A stretch of 64,000 nt of DNA from Serratia marcescens (GCF_029846115.1 NZ_JARVZZ010000001.1:1426001-1490000), one strand, 5' to 3'; positions 1 through 8,818 are shown, counted from the first letter of the stretch. Notes: generated from the letters alone by a model not told the origin. A program made the numbers and translations.

Positions 1-368
1 GAGAGTGCGCTGGCGACATGCCCATTGCACGGGCGCAAGACAGCGAGTAAGCGCTCACTGGTGGGGTGGCTGCCCTGCTCGAACAGGTTCTGGCTGAAGC
101 GGGTATTGGCGTGCAGCGGGTAGTCGTAAGGCCGCATCAGCACCAGAATGCCGACGCCGTGGCGGCGCTGCAGCCAGCCGCGCTCCACCAGCTGATCCAC
201 CGCGCGGCGCAGGGTGTGGCGATTGACCTGGTAACGTTCGGCCAGCTGCTGTTCCGAAGGCAGGTAGTCGCCGCAGCGGTACTGCGTGCGCAGCTCCTGT
301 TCCAGCTGCGCGGCGATCTGCTGATAGCGGGTGGGGTAAGTGGTCGGATGTCTAGATAACTCCATCAT
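1..368 (-). CDS. phnF: PhnF, GntR-family regulator of phosphonate genes (partial)
   Basis: Only the N-terminal ~122 residues lie in the window; the gene continues past base 1. The translation opens with MELSRHPTTYPTRYQQIA and continues through a GntR winged helix-turn-helix (LPSEQQLAERYQVNRHTLRR, about residues 37-56) and RRHGVGILVLMRPYDYPL. This is almost word for word the start of E. coli PhnF, the GntR/HutC-type regulator of the phn (C-P lyase) genes. ATG codons begin at 368 and 365. GAGG sits 8 bases upstream of the first, while E. coli PhnF aligns with the second. The rest of a phn cluster would lie to the left. The effector-binding UTRA domain is outside the window. Identification is strong; the start is uncertain by one codon. 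Confidence 0.9.
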   Translation of the reverse strand, partial: MMELSRHPTTYPTRYQQIAAQLEQELRTQYRCGDYLPSEQQLAERYQVNRHTLRRAVDQLVERGWLQRRHGVGILVLMRPYDYPLHANTRFSQNLFEQGSHPTSERLLAVLRPCNGHVASAL

Positions 369-595
369 AATAAAAACCTCGTCATACCGATGGCTGTGCG
401 ATGAAGGCGGAAGCGGTGCGTTTCATCGTGCGTCTACCCTGTGGTTTTCAAGTTGGCATCATGGTGCCGGGCACAGATGACAATCGCGTTACGCCTCGGT
501 GGCGAACAGATGAACTATTTAGGACAGCCCGGGCGTGCACGGGCGGCGGCGGCGCGCTATGCTGGCGCCACTGTTGACTGACTCTGGCCGCTACC

Positions 596-1651
596 ATGCC
601 GCAATCTCTGAACGCCCCTGAACACGCCCCACGCGCCTGGCCGCTGTGGAAACCGATCCTGTTTCTGCTGGTGGTGGCCGTCGGCCTCTACTACGTCAAA
701 TGGCAGCCTTACTACGGCAAGGCCTTCGTGGCGGCGGACAGCCACTCGATCGGCAAATCGATCCTGGCCGACGGCGCCGCGAGCCCCTGGCTGGCGGCCT
801 GGCAGTACGCGCTGGTCTACTTCACCGCGGTATGGAAGGCGGCGCTGCTCGGGGTGCTGTTAGGTTCGCTGGTGCAGGTGCTGATCCCGCGCGACTGGCT
901 GGCGCGCACGCTTGGCCACCGGCGTTTTTCCGGCACCGTGCTGGGGGCGCTGATCGCGCTGCCGGGCATGATGTGTACCTGCTGCGCCGCGCCGGTCGCC
1001 GCCGGCATGCGCCGCCAGTCGGTATCCAGCGGCGCCGCGCTGGCCTTTTGGCTCGCCAACCCGGTACTGAACCCGGCGACGCTGGTATTCATGGGGTTTG
1101 TGCTCGGTTGGCCGTTCGCCGCCATCCGCCTGGTGGCGGGCGTGGTGATGGTGCTGGGCATCGCCTGGCTGGTGCAGCGCATGACCGCCAACGATCCGCA
1201 GCCTGCCGCGCCGCAGCCGCTGGTGATGACGGCGCAGAGCGACGAGCGGCCGTTCCTTGCCCGCTGGGGCAAAGCGCTGTGGGCGCTGTTTTGGTCGACC
1301 ATCCCGATCTACGTGCTGGCGGTGCTGGCGCTGGGCGCGGCGCGAGTCTGGCTGTTCCCACACGCCGACAGCGCCGTCGACAATAGCCTGCTGTGGATCA
1401 TCGCGCTGGCGATCGTCGGCTGCCTGTTCGTTATCCCCACCGCGGCGGAAATCCCGATCGTACAGACCATGATGCTGGCGGGCATGGGCGCCGGCCCGGC
1501 GCTGGCGCTGCTGATGACCCTGCCGGCAGTCAGCCTGCCTTCGCTGCTGATGCTCAACAAGGCCTTCTCCGCCCGGGCGCTGTGCCTGACGGCGGCGCTG
1601 GTGGCGCTGTGCGGCGTACTGACCGGCGTGGTGGGGATGGGGTTGGTGTAA
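596..1651 (+). CDS. YraQ/ArsP-type integral membrane permease
   Basis: A 351-residue, very hydrophobic protein with about eight predicted membrane segments and a cytoplasmic linker near residues 200-220. The motif GMMCTCCAAPVAAGMRR (about residues 123-139) in a membrane loop is the Cys-rich signature of the permease family that includes YraQ and the organoarsenical exporter ArsP (DUF318). The C-terminal segment IPTAAEIPIVQTMMLAGMG repeats the family's second conserved helix pair. The family moves small solutes across the inner membrane, but the substrate cannot be read from sequence. It is divergent from phnF with 227 bp between them, so the two may share a control region, though nothing links it to phosphonates. 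There is no strong ribosome binding site before the ATG at 596. Confidence 0.75.
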   Translation: MPQSLNAPEHAPRAWPLWKPILFLLVVAVGLYYVKWQPYYGKAFVAADSHSIGKSILADGAASPWLAAWQYALVYFTAVWKAALLGVLLGSLVQVLIPRDWLARTLGHRRFSGTVLGALIALPGMMCTCCAAPVAAGMRRQSVSSGAALAFWLANPVLNPATLVFMGFVLGWPFAAIRLVAGVVMVLGIAWLVQRMTANDPQPAAPQPLVMTAQSDERPFLARWGKALWALFWSTIPIYVLAVLALGAARVWLFPHADSAVDNSLLWIIALAIVGCLFVIPTAAEIPIVQTMMLAGMGAGPALALLMTLPAVSLPSLLMLNKAFSARALCLTAALVALCGVLTGVVGMGLV

Positions 1652-1701
1652 CTTACCGCTGTTGCTGAGTGGCCCGATGCTGTCTCAAGGAGGAGATGGC
1701 A

Positions 1702-1893
1702 ATGGAACAGCGGAATAAATCTGAAATGGACGTAGAGGCGATGTTCCTGGAGCAAGCGTTGCGTGAAAGGGTAGATGCCGCCCTTGAACGCTTAAGAAAC
1801 GGCACCGCGGTTTATCTCAGCCATTCGGAGGTAGAAAAACGAATGGCTATCTTTAAAGCGAAAGTCCGGGGGCGTTATTGGCGGGGGGATTGA
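1702..1893 (+). CDS. Small antitoxin/stability-determinant-like protein
   Basis: A 63-residue protein. The ATG at 1702 is chosen because AAGGAGGAG (1687-1695) sits six bases upstream; in-frame ATGs at 1669 and 1696 are worse placed. The sequence is charged and helical, ending SHSEVEKRMAIFKAKVRGR. That resembles the C-terminal part of RelB/StbD-like 'stability determinant' antitoxins, which have a conserved 'H-x-E-V' helix before a basic tail. No toxin gene follows: a frame after the stop reads about 35 codons from a TTG and shows no RelE fold by eye. It may be an orphan antitoxin or a remnant left when the adjacent retron inserted. Assignment is tentative. Confidence 0.5.
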   Translation: MEQRNKSEMDVEAMFLEQALRERVDAALERLRNGTAVYLSHSEVEKRMAIFKAKVRGRYWRGD

Positions 1894-2032
1894 GGGGGAT
1901 TTGTGCAGGGCTGGCAGGTTCTGTGGATAGAGCAGAATTTTATCTGGCAGCAGGTTTGAGTGAGAAGCCGACGCTGCATATAAAAGAAATTATATTATTT
2001 GTGTGGAAGTAGTTATCAAATAAAAATAGGAT

Positions 2033-2158
2033 TTGTAAATGTATCATTCATATATAATAATCAAAGCCACAGTTTGAAAAATAAACTAGAACTATCCCGG
2101 ACGGGCGGTTGAGATACTAACCGGTGTGTAGAAATATAAAATCTTATTTTTATAAGGA
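2033..2158 (+). promoter_or_regulatory. Promoter and structured leader of the retron operon
   Basis: TATAAT lies at 2053-2058, with TTGTAA at 2033-2038 as a poorly spaced -35 (14 bp, or 17 bp to AATAAT at 2056). Downstream come three small inverted repeats: AGTTT/AAACT (2071-2087, loop of 7), CCC/GGG (2096-2105, loop of 4) and CGGTT/AACCG (2106-2123, loop of 8). The last two form a GC island in an AT-rich leader. CTTAT/ATAAG (about 2143-2156) overlaps the AAGGAG ribosome binding site of the effector gene and could mask it. The series of short stem-loops resembles an msr, but no a1/a2 pairing closes it here. Confidence 0.4.
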
Positions 2159-2167
2159 GTGTCTTTT

Positions 2168-4432
2168 ATGGGCTTGCAAAGTATAAGAATAAAGAATTTG
2201 CTATCCTTTGATGATGTAACAATAAGTTCGTTAGAGGATGTCAATTGCATTATAGGAATGAATAATGCTGGAAAATCTAATCTTATGAAAATGTTGAGAT
2301 ATTTTTATGACAAACTTGATGATATAAAAGTAATACCTCCCGACTTTAATTCTAGTTACACTCCCTCAGGATCAATAACATTAACCTATGATGTGACAAG
2401 AATAAAGAAGATTGCAATGAATCCCAACAATAATGGTCGCTTCCATAAACATATTTATAACACATTGTTTAGGCCACAATCATTTATCCGAAAGCCACAT
2501 GAATTAGTTTTCCCTTTTACTTTCCCTTTTAGTTTTCAGAGTAAAAGTACTTATAGTATAACTCTCACAATTTCCAAAGATGATTCTATAACTTGGTCTA
2601 TTAAAGATCAAAATGCTCGACGTTTAATTAAAACTTTATTCCCTTTTTTCCATATTGAAACCAGACATATTAATTTATACGATTGGAATAGTATTTGGAA
2701 AATGGTGAGTAGTATAAATTCGTTTAATTTTTCTGAAATTAAGAAAGAAGACCTTCTCGAGTTCTTGGATGAGAAAATATCAACTAAACGAGGGAGTTAC
2801 AAGAAGTATATAGAAAGAGTTGAAAATGTAATTCACACGAAACCTTATACATATAAAGATAAAGTTGTTAATTATCTCAAGATAGTTTTAGATGGTGATA
2901 TTTTTACAAACAAAGGTGAAGAGTTACATGTTCAGTCTGATGGTACAAATTCCCATAAATACCTTGAAGTTATACTTAACTTATTAATTTCATTAACGAG
3001 AACAGAATTCATCAACCCAATTATATATATTGATGAACCTGAAATTGGGTTGCATCCAAAACTAAGTGAGAGTTTTATTGAAAACTTAAGCCTGACATAT
3101 AAAAAGTACGATAAAACTTCTAAAGAAATTGAAATTAATAAATATTCAACGCCATATCCAACATTTATATTTAGCACTCACTCTTCGAGTTTGCTAAAGC
3201 TAACATTAAAATCTTTTTTAAGAAAGCAACAGGTTTTACATTTTTCAAAAGGAAGTGATGGCTCGACCATAGTATCGAAATTAAATTCCAAATATGATGA
3301 TGCTAGGTTTATAAATATGCTTAGCGATAATGAGGCTCGTCTTTTCTTTAGTGAATATATACTGTTTGTAGAGGGTTCTACTGAAGTTGAATTATTTAGA
3401 AATTATAATTTGCAAAAGTTGTTTCCTGTGTTTAAAAGGTTAGATGTGTATGATTGCGATGAAGTAATGTTGAAAAATATAAAGCCAAGCTATTCAAATG
3501 CAGCAATTCCATTTCTGATAGTAAAAGATATTGATCAGATTGCTGTAATTGACTTCGAGCAAGGGAGGTTTAGATTTAATGCAAAGGGAAAGGCAATTAT
3601 CAATAAATGCATAAAGAATGACAGGCTAACTTATTTTTCAAAACATAGAAAACCTTTTTTTGATACAGCTAAGTTTCTTGAAAGTCAAGATGGAAGAAAA
3701 GTGGCATTTAGTGATAATGGCTTAAGATTTAGACGGTTTAGTATCGCCAGAGTTATAAATGCAGTTAATTTTCTATCCTCTAGAGATAATGTTTATTATA
3801 CATCTACAACTATAGAAGGCTCATTGATTAATGAATCTTCTTTAGACTTATTCTCTTTATGGATTAGAGATTTAATAATGAAGGATTTTGGTATAAATAA
3901 TAATAACCCCTCCAAAATGATTGATGCCTTATTGCGTAAATATGACATTAAAACTCAATCTAAACATCTATTTTTAAAAATATTTTCGAATTGTCGATCT
4001 AATCATGACTTGTCATTACGTCATATGAGACTATTGAATATTATTAAAATTAGATATGTGAAAGAAATAATTGAAGAGTTTAAAGAAAATATCCCTGATG
4101 TAAAGGATCAGCTGGCTATTCTTCGCCTTGCTTTTAGCGGCAAAACAGAAACATTAGTAAGTCTTGAAATGCATTACAAAATTGCTCAAAAACCGATTTG
4201 TCAAGATATATTAGATTATATTAAAAAACTGAAGTCGGAAAATTTCTCTTTTTTGAACTCTTACATGGGAAAGACTTCTGGTTGGGTCACTAGCTTCATT
4301 GATTTTAGTATAAATCATTATGTAAGCCTAGATAAAGAAAATGTCGGAAAAAATTTTCGCTTGGCTTTCCCTGAATTATCACATATTATTGATCATGCTT
4401 CTTCTTCGATAGAAGCTGGAGGACTCAAATGA
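2168..4432 (+). CDS. Retron effector: OLD-type ATPase with TOPRIM nuclease domain
   Basis: A 754-residue protein. ATG at 2168 is preferred over the GTG at 2159 because AAGGAG (2154-2159) then has correct spacing. The N-terminal ABC-type ATPase has Walker A GMNNAGKS (about residues 30-37), Walker B YIDEPEIGLHP (about 286-296) and an H-loop STHSSSLL. A TOPRIM domain follows: LFVEGSTEVELF (about 397-408) with downstream acidic residues in VKDIDQIAVIDFE. This is the architecture of OLD nucleases and of the effector of type I-B retrons such as Retron-Eco8, where the nuclease is held inactive by the RT-msDNA complex and is released on phage infection to abort growth (family knowledge). The gene is about two-thirds AT, unlike its neighbours, so it was acquired horizontally. 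Its last 12 codons overlap the retron ncRNA. Confidence 0.85.
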   Translation: MGLQSIRIKNLLSFDDVTISSLEDVNCIIGMNNAGKSNLMKMLRYFYDKLDDIKVIPPDFNSSYTPSGSITLTYDVTRIKKIAMNPNNNGRFHKHIYNTLFRPQSFIRKPHELVFPFTFPFSFQSKSTYSITLTISKDDSITWSIKDQNARRLIKTLFPFFHIETRHINLYDWNSIWKMVSSINSFNFSEIKKEDLLEFLDEKISTKRGSYKKYIERVENVIHTKPYTYKDKVVNYLKIVLDGDIFTNKGEELHVQSDGTNSHKYLEVILNLLISLTRTEFINPIIYIDEPEIGLHPKLSESFIENLSLTYKKYDKTSKEIEINKYSTPYPTFIFSTHSSSLLKLTLKSFLRKQQVLHFSKGSDGSTIVSKLNSKYDDARFINMLSDNEARLFFSEYILFVEGSTEVELFRNYNLQKLFPVFKRLDVYDCDEVMLKNIKPSYSNAAIPFLIVKDIDQIAVIDFEQGRFRFNAKGKAIINKCIKNDRLTYFSKHRKPFFDTAKFLESQDGRKVAFSDNGLRFRRFSIARVINAVNFLSSRDNVYYTSTTIEGSLINESSLDLFSLWIRDLIMKDFGINNNNPSKMIDALLRKYDIKTQSKHLFLKIFSNCRSNHDLSLRHMRLLNIIKIRYVKEIIEEFKENIPDVKDQLAILRLAFSGKTETLVSLEMHYKIAQKPICQDILDYIKKLKSENFSFLNSYMGKTSGWVTSFIDFSINHYVSLDKENVGKNFRLAFPELSHIIDHASSSIEAGGLK

Positions 4433-4546
4433 GTTGACGCATGCCGTCACTTGCTCCAGCAAACACTAGCTCGGATTATCTTGCGTCCGCCAAGCCGCTT
4501 TAAGCCTCACGGGGTGTAAAGATGTTATTGGTATCGAAGAGGAAGC
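4397..4546 (+). ncRNA. Retron msr-msd ncRNA (predicted by a1/a2 pairing)
   Basis: A long inverted repeat closes this segment. GCTTCTTCTTCGATA (4397-4411) pairs with TATCGAAGAGGAAGC (4532-4546) over 15 positions with one G-U wobble, matching the a1/a2 stem of a retron. G4412 follows a1 directly, where the branching guanosine sits in known retrons. Next is an msr-like fold: GCTGGAG (4415-4421) pairs with CTCCAGC (4454-4460) and encloses two hairpins, ACTC/GAGT (4423-4434) and TGACG/CGTCA (4435-4449). The remainder, about 4461-4531, would be the msd template; ACAC/GTGT (4463-4466 with 4514-4517) may form its base. The segment is GC-richer than its flanks. a1 and the branch G lie inside the effector's coding sequence, and a2 contains the ribosome binding site of the RT gene. 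Transcript ends are inferred. Confidence 0.72.
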
Positions 4547-4552
4547 TTTTTT

Positions 4553-5650
4553 ATGAAGCACAAAATTACGAAAATTAGCAGTGATTTTTACAAAAATTTT
4601 TACCTTAGAGAAACGTTCACCGATGATATTATTATGACTCACGGAGTTCCTAATATTACCAATAGTGAATATCAAAATATTTCATTTAACAATAGAGTGT
4701 TTTTCTCTATTAAACAAAACTCTCCACATAAAAAAATACAAGAAAGAATCATAAGAAATTTCCTGCAAAAGGTACCCCTTAGTTCACCCGCAATTGCCTA
4801 TCGTAAGAAATTAAGTTATTTACATTTTTTAGAACCTCATATCTATGGTGAAAATTTTTGTCGAATTGACTTGTGTAATTTTTTTCATAATATAAACTAC
4901 GATTATGCAAGAGAATGTTTTAAATCCTACTTTGAAGATGAATATTTAGTAAATAAAAAAATAAAAGTTGTTGACGCTTTTTTGAATAGTTTATCTGTTG
5001 AAGTAGAACTCAATGATAAGAAAAAAAGAATATTCCCAATGGGATTTTCTACATCACCATTTATATCCAATATAATTTTCAGAAAGTTAGATATTTTAAT
5101 TAAAAATCTGTGTGACAAAAGAAGCATTATGTACACGCGCTATGCCGATGATATGCTTTTTTCAAGTTCTGGAAAAGACAACCTTCTTGGAAGCGAGCAT
5201 TTTGATAAAGAAATATCCTCCATTGTTAACATTGCAGGACTGAACCTCAATGTACATAAAAAAATATTTAAAAGAGGTATTGTTTCACTGAATGGTTATG
5301 TGATTGAGAATAAAGATGGAGGAGGTGAGCGAGGAAGCTTGAGAATATCTAATGGGAAGACCTACTTGATAAGGAAAGCATTGGATAAATATAAAAAAGG
5401 GTATTCTAAAGAACATATCTGCCAAAAGGTATTCTCAGTAAAACCACCAAGTGTTAAGTACAAAAATAATGCAGATCAATTTGTAATGAAGTTTTATAAC
5501 TCTCAGTTTCATAATAAGCTGGCTGGTTATCGTTCTTATTTAATTTCATTGGTGAAATTTAATGAGAAATTTGGATGTTTTCACGAAAAAGAAATTACCA
5601 AGTACTCAGCGATTATTGATGAAATTTCTAGCGTGTTGCTAAAATCCTAG
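4553..5650 (+). CDS. Retron reverse transcriptase
   Basis: 365 residues. Motif A is RIDLCNFFHNI (about 104-114), the motif B region is PMGFSTSPFIS, and the catalytic motif is RYADDMLFSS with YADD at 197-200. The retron-specific signatures are divergent: FLEPHIYG stands where NAxxH is usual, and SLNGYVI where the Y-region VTG is usual. The enzyme would copy the msd part of the adjacent ncRNA into msDNA linked 2'-5' to a guanosine and stay bound to it. The ATG follows the a2 repeat by six bases, with AAGAGGAAG as ribosome binding site. The gene is AT-rich like the effector. Group II intron RTs are unlikely because there is no maturase domain and no intron structure. A retron is favoured because of the a1/a2 stem and the neighbouring ATPase-TOPRIM gene. 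Confidence 0.85.
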   Translation: MKHKITKISSDFYKNFYLRETFTDDIIMTHGVPNITNSEYQNISFNNRVFFSIKQNSPHKKIQERIIRNFLQKVPLSSPAIAYRKKLSYLHFLEPHIYGENFCRIDLCNFFHNINYDYARECFKSYFEDEYLVNKKIKVVDAFLNSLSVEVELNDKKKRIFPMGFSTSPFISNIIFRKLDILIKNLCDKRSIMYTRYADDMLFSSSGKDNLLGSEHFDKEISSIVNIAGLNLNVHKKIFKRGIVSLNGYVIENKDGGGERGSLRISNGKTYLIRKALDKYKKGYSKEHICQKVFSVKPPSVKYKNNADQFVMKFYNSQFHNKLAGYRSYLISLVKFNEKFGCFHEKEITKYSAIIDEISSVLLKS

Positions 5651-5671
5651 TGCTAAAAAATTTAAAATAAT

Positions 5672-5689
5672 GGCCCTAAAGTTAGGGCC
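5672..5689 (+). terminator. Terminator-like hairpin after the retron RT
   Basis: GGCCCTA and TAGGGCC form a 7-bp stem with an AAGT loop, 22 bases after the RT stop. TTAAAAG rather than a clean T-run follows. It probably ends the retron transcript. The 176 bases from here to nrdG hold no gene and mark the right junction of the AT-rich insert. Confidence 0.6.
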
Positions 5690-5865
5690 TTAAAAGTAAA
5701 AATTAGTTGTTGGTATAAGCGTCCCAATAAAACAATCATTGACTGACATGCCTCCTAGCAACCTCTGCTCCAGGCACATACAATACCCGTCCGTCAGATT
5801 TGCTTTATGCCGTAGCCGTCTCCAGTCGACTCTGGATCAACACTGTTGAGATACATACTGCTAGC

Positions 5866-6330
5866 TCATCGCAACCTATGCACCACTTGGTTACTGCTGC
5901 CGCGCCAGATCAGCGCCGGGTCTTTCAAATCCTGCACGAACTTGCCGTCGATCAGCACGTTGATCCTGTCCACCACCTGCATTTGCTGCGCGTCCAGTTC
6001 CGCCAGCCGGTAGCCGGTCCACAGCCAGATATCCTTGCCGGGGCATTCGGCGCGCACCCGTTTCACCAACTGCAATATGCTCGGCACGTTGGCCGGATGC
6101 AGCGGATCGCCGCCGGAGAGCGACAGCCCCTGGCGCGGCACGCGCGGATCGTTCAGATCGGTGATGATGCGGTCTTCCAGCGCCGGGGTAAACGGCTGGC
6201 CGGAGTTGAGCCGCCAGGTGCTTTTGTTGTAGCAACCGGGGCACTGGTGCACGCAGCCGGCGACAAACAGCGTGCAGCGGGTGCCGGGGCCGTTGACGAC
6301 GTCAATCGGGTAGTACTGGTGATAATTCAT
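5866..6330 (-). CDS. nrdG: NrdG, activase of anaerobic ribonucleotide reductase
   Basis: 154 residues, starting MNYHQYYPIDVVNGPG at 6330; this matches E. coli NrdG in length and start, so the upstream ATG at 6345 is not used. The radical-SAM cysteines are in GCVHQCPGCYN (CxxxCxxC, about residues 26-36) and bind a [4Fe-4S] cluster. The enzyme cleaves S-adenosylmethionine to generate the glycyl radical on NrdD, allowing dNTP synthesis without oxygen in the cytoplasm. It lies 168 bp downstream of nrdD on the same strand. The gap holds no gene but contains GTACTGCGTGTACGC, a short imperfect palindrome that may belong to an intergenic repeat. The C-terminus SSNQVVHRLR is intact despite the retron insert just beyond. 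Confidence 0.95.
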   Translation of the reverse strand: MNYHQYYPIDVVNGPGTRCTLFVAGCVHQCPGCYNKSTWRLNSGQPFTPALEDRIITDLNDPRVPRQGLSLSGGDPLHPANVPSILQLVKRVRAECPGKDIWLWTGYRLAELDAQQMQVVDRINVLIDGKFVQDLKDPALIWRGSSNQVVHRLR

Positions 6331-6498
6331 GTGAGGCCTGCCCATCAGGCTATTTTACTGGCCATTTTGCCTCCGGGCAGTGCTGCCAATCCTCACGTAC
6401 TGCGTGTACGCTCCGGTTGGTGCGCGCTGGCCGAAGGCAAACTGGCGGCGACAATCACGCCTGATGAACAGGCTTCTGCATAAGCTGCGCGGTGCCTT

Positions 6499-8637
6499 TC
6501 AACCAAGCTGCCCGTTGCCGAGGTGTTTCACCCGGCGCTTCACCTCTTCCTGCTTGCCGGCGTTGAACGGCCGGGCATCGGGGCTGCCGAGATAGCCGCA
6601 CACCCGACGGGTGACCGAGACCTTGGCCGAGTCGTGGTTGCCGCATTTCGGGCAGGTGAAGCCTTTGCTGGTGCAGGAGAATTCACCGGTGAAGCCGCAT
6701 TCGTAGCACTCGTCAATCGGCGTGTTGGTGCCGTAGTAAGGCACCCGGCTGTAGCTGTAGTCCCACACGTCTTCCAGCGCCTTCAGGTTGTGCTGCAGGT
6801 TCGGGTATTCGCCGTAGCAGATGAAGCCGCCGCTGGCCAACGGCGGGTAGGGCGCTTCGAAGTCCAGCTTGTCGTACGGATTGACCTTCTTCTCCACGTC
6901 AAGGTGGAAGCTGTTGGTGTAATAGCCCTTGTCGGTGACGCCCGGCACCACGCCGAAATCGGCGGTGTCCAGCCGGCAGAAGCGATCGCACAGGTTCTCG
7001 CTCGGCGTACTGTAGAGGCTGAAGCCGTAGCCGGTCTCGTCTTTCCAGGCGTCGACGGCGGCGCGCAGGCGCGCGACGATCGCCACCGCTTTGGCGCGCA
7101 GCGCTTCGTCGTCATACACGTGGTTTTCGCCGCCGAACAGCGCGTTGATGGTCTCGTGCAGGCCGATATAGCCCAGCGAAATTGAAGCGCGGCCGTTCTT
7201 GAATATGTCGGCGATGTTATCGTCGGCCTTGAGCCGCACGCCGCAGGCGCCTTCCATGTACAAGATTGGCGCCACCCGCGCCTTGATGCCTTCCAGCCGG
7301 GCGATGCGCGTCATCAGGGCCTTTTTCGCCAGCTGCAGGCGCTGATCCAGCAGCGCCCAGAAGCGCGACTCATCGCCCATCGCCTCCAGCGCGATGCGCG
7401 GCAGGTTGAGGCTGATGACGCCGATGTTGTTGCGGCCGTCGTGCACCAGTTCGCCGTCCTGCTCGTAGGTGCCGAGGAAGCTGCGGCAGCCCATCGGCGT
7501 TTTGAACGAGCCGGTGACCTTCACCACCTGATCGTAGTTGAGGATGTCCGGGTACATGCGCTTGCTGGCGCACTCCAGCGCCAGCTGCTTGATGTCGTAG
7601 TTCGGATCGCCGTACTGGTGGTTGAGGCCGTCGCGGATGGCGAACACCAGCTTGGGGAACACGGCGGTCTTGCGGTTTTTGCCCAGCCCGGCGATGCGGT
7701 TTTTCAGGATCGAGCGCTGGATCAGGCGCGACTCCCAGCTGGTGCCGAGGCCGAAGCCGAAGGTGACGAACGGCGTCTGGCCATTGGCGGTGTGCAGGGT
7801 GTTGACCTCGTACTCCAGCGACTGGAAGGCGTCGTAACACTCTTTCTCGGTGCGCGCCATGGCATAGCCTTTGGCGTCCGGGATCTGCCATTCCTCCGCC
7901 ACCTGCAGGTGTTTGCGGAAGCTCTCGTCGACGAACGGCGCCAGAATTTCATCGATGCGGTTGATGGTGGTGCCGCCATAGATATGGCTGGCAACCTGGG
8001 CGATGATCTGCGCGGTCACGGCGGTGGCGGTGGAGATCGACTTCGGCGGCTCGATTTCGGCGTTGCCCATCTTGAAGCCGTTGGTCAGCATGCCTTTCAG
8101 ATCGATCAGCATGCAGTTGAACATCGGGAAGAACGGTGAGTAGTCGAGATCGTGGTAGTGAATTTCGCCGCGTTCATGGGCCAGCACCACGTCGCGTGGC
8201 AGGATGTGCTGCTTGGCGTAGTGTTTGGCGACGATGCCCGCCAGCAGGTCGCGCTGGGTGGGGATCACCTTGCTGTCCTTGTTGGCGTTCTCGTTCAGCA
8301 GCGCGCGGTTACTCTGCTCGACCAGGCCGCGAATCTCCTGGTTCAGGCGGCCGCGCAGCTCGCGCGCCACGTCGCGATCGTGGCGGTATTCGATATAGGC
8401 GCGCGCCAGCTGTTTGTACTCGCCGGCCATCAGCTGGTTTTCCACCGCCTGCTGGATCTCGTGGATATCGACGCGCGGCTGCTGCTCCATGCGCTGAGCG
8501 ACCACGCGGGCGACGGTGGCGCAGTAGTCGGCGTCGACCACGCCCACCGCCAGCGCGGCGCGCTCGATGGCCTGCGCGATGCGCGCTTCGTCAAAAGGTA
8601 CCTGGCAACCGTCCCGCTTAATCACTACTGGTTTCAC
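6499..8637 (-). CDS. nrdD: NrdD, anaerobic ribonucleoside-triphosphate reductase
   Basis: GTG at 8637 is chosen: AAGGAG lies eight bases upstream and the product is then 712 residues, the E. coli length. An in-frame ATG at 8670 would add 11 unconserved residues. An ATP-cone domain occupies the first ~95 residues (VIKRDGCQVPFDEARI), followed by the ten-stranded barrel with conserved NENANKDSKVIPTQRD. Near the C-terminus come the zinc site CYECGF...CPKCG and the glycyl-radical loop RRVCGYLGSPDARPF. It reduces NTPs to dNTPs using formate under anaerobiosis after activation by NrdG. A NrdR box pair and an FNR-like site lie upstream, fitting repression by NrdR and induction without oxygen. Confidence 0.97.
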   Translation of the reverse strand: MKPVVIKRDGCQVPFDEARIAQAIERAALAVGVVDADYCATVARVVAQRMEQQPRVDIHEIQQAVENQLMAGEYKQLARAYIEYRHDRDVARELRGRLNQEIRGLVEQSNRALLNENANKDSKVIPTQRDLLAGIVAKHYAKQHILPRDVVLAHERGEIHYHDLDYSPFFPMFNCMLIDLKGMLTNGFKMGNAEIEPPKSISTATAVTAQIIAQVASHIYGGTTINRIDEILAPFVDESFRKHLQVAEEWQIPDAKGYAMARTEKECYDAFQSLEYEVNTLHTANGQTPFVTFGFGLGTSWESRLIQRSILKNRIAGLGKNRKTAVFPKLVFAIRDGLNHQYGDPNYDIKQLALECASKRMYPDILNYDQVVKVTGSFKTPMGCRSFLGTYEQDGELVHDGRNNIGVISLNLPRIALEAMGDESRFWALLDQRLQLAKKALMTRIARLEGIKARVAPILYMEGACGVRLKADDNIADIFKNGRASISLGYIGLHETINALFGGENHVYDDEALRAKAVAIVARLRAAVDAWKDETGYGFSLYSTPSENLCDRFCRLDTADFGVVPGVTDKGYYTNSFHLDVEKKVNPYDKLDFEAPYPPLASGGFICYGEYPNLQHNLKALEDVWDYSYSRVPYYGTNTPIDECYECGFTGEFSCTSKGFTCPKCGNHDSAKVSVTRRVCGYLGSPDARPFNAGKQEEVKRRVKHLGNGQLG

Positions 8638-8772
8638 GTTGTACTCCTTGTTCCCCGAGGGAGCGTTCATACCCGCCTGGCGTGGCGAGCAACCGTCAAA
8701 TTTCGCTTATCCACAGGGCAAAGCCGCAGCGCGCAAGGGCTGTGGCGGCGTGTGGATGATTTTGTGGATAAC

Positions 8773-8818
8773 TACTATATATAGGTGTTCGCAATTCTTA
8801 ATGCACTATATATAGATA
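8773..8818 (-). promoter_or_regulatory. Pair of NrdR boxes upstream of nrdD
   Basis: Two copies of the core CTATATATAG occur at 8775-8784 and 8806-8815, exactly 31 bp apart. Both fit the NrdR box consensus (acaCwATaTaTwgtgt), and the three-helical-turn spacing is typical for NrdR, the ATP/dATP-sensing repressor of ribonucleotide reductase operons. They overlap the probable -10 region of nrdD, so repression by promoter occlusion is expected. Direction is given for nrdD on the minus strand. Confidence 0.85.
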
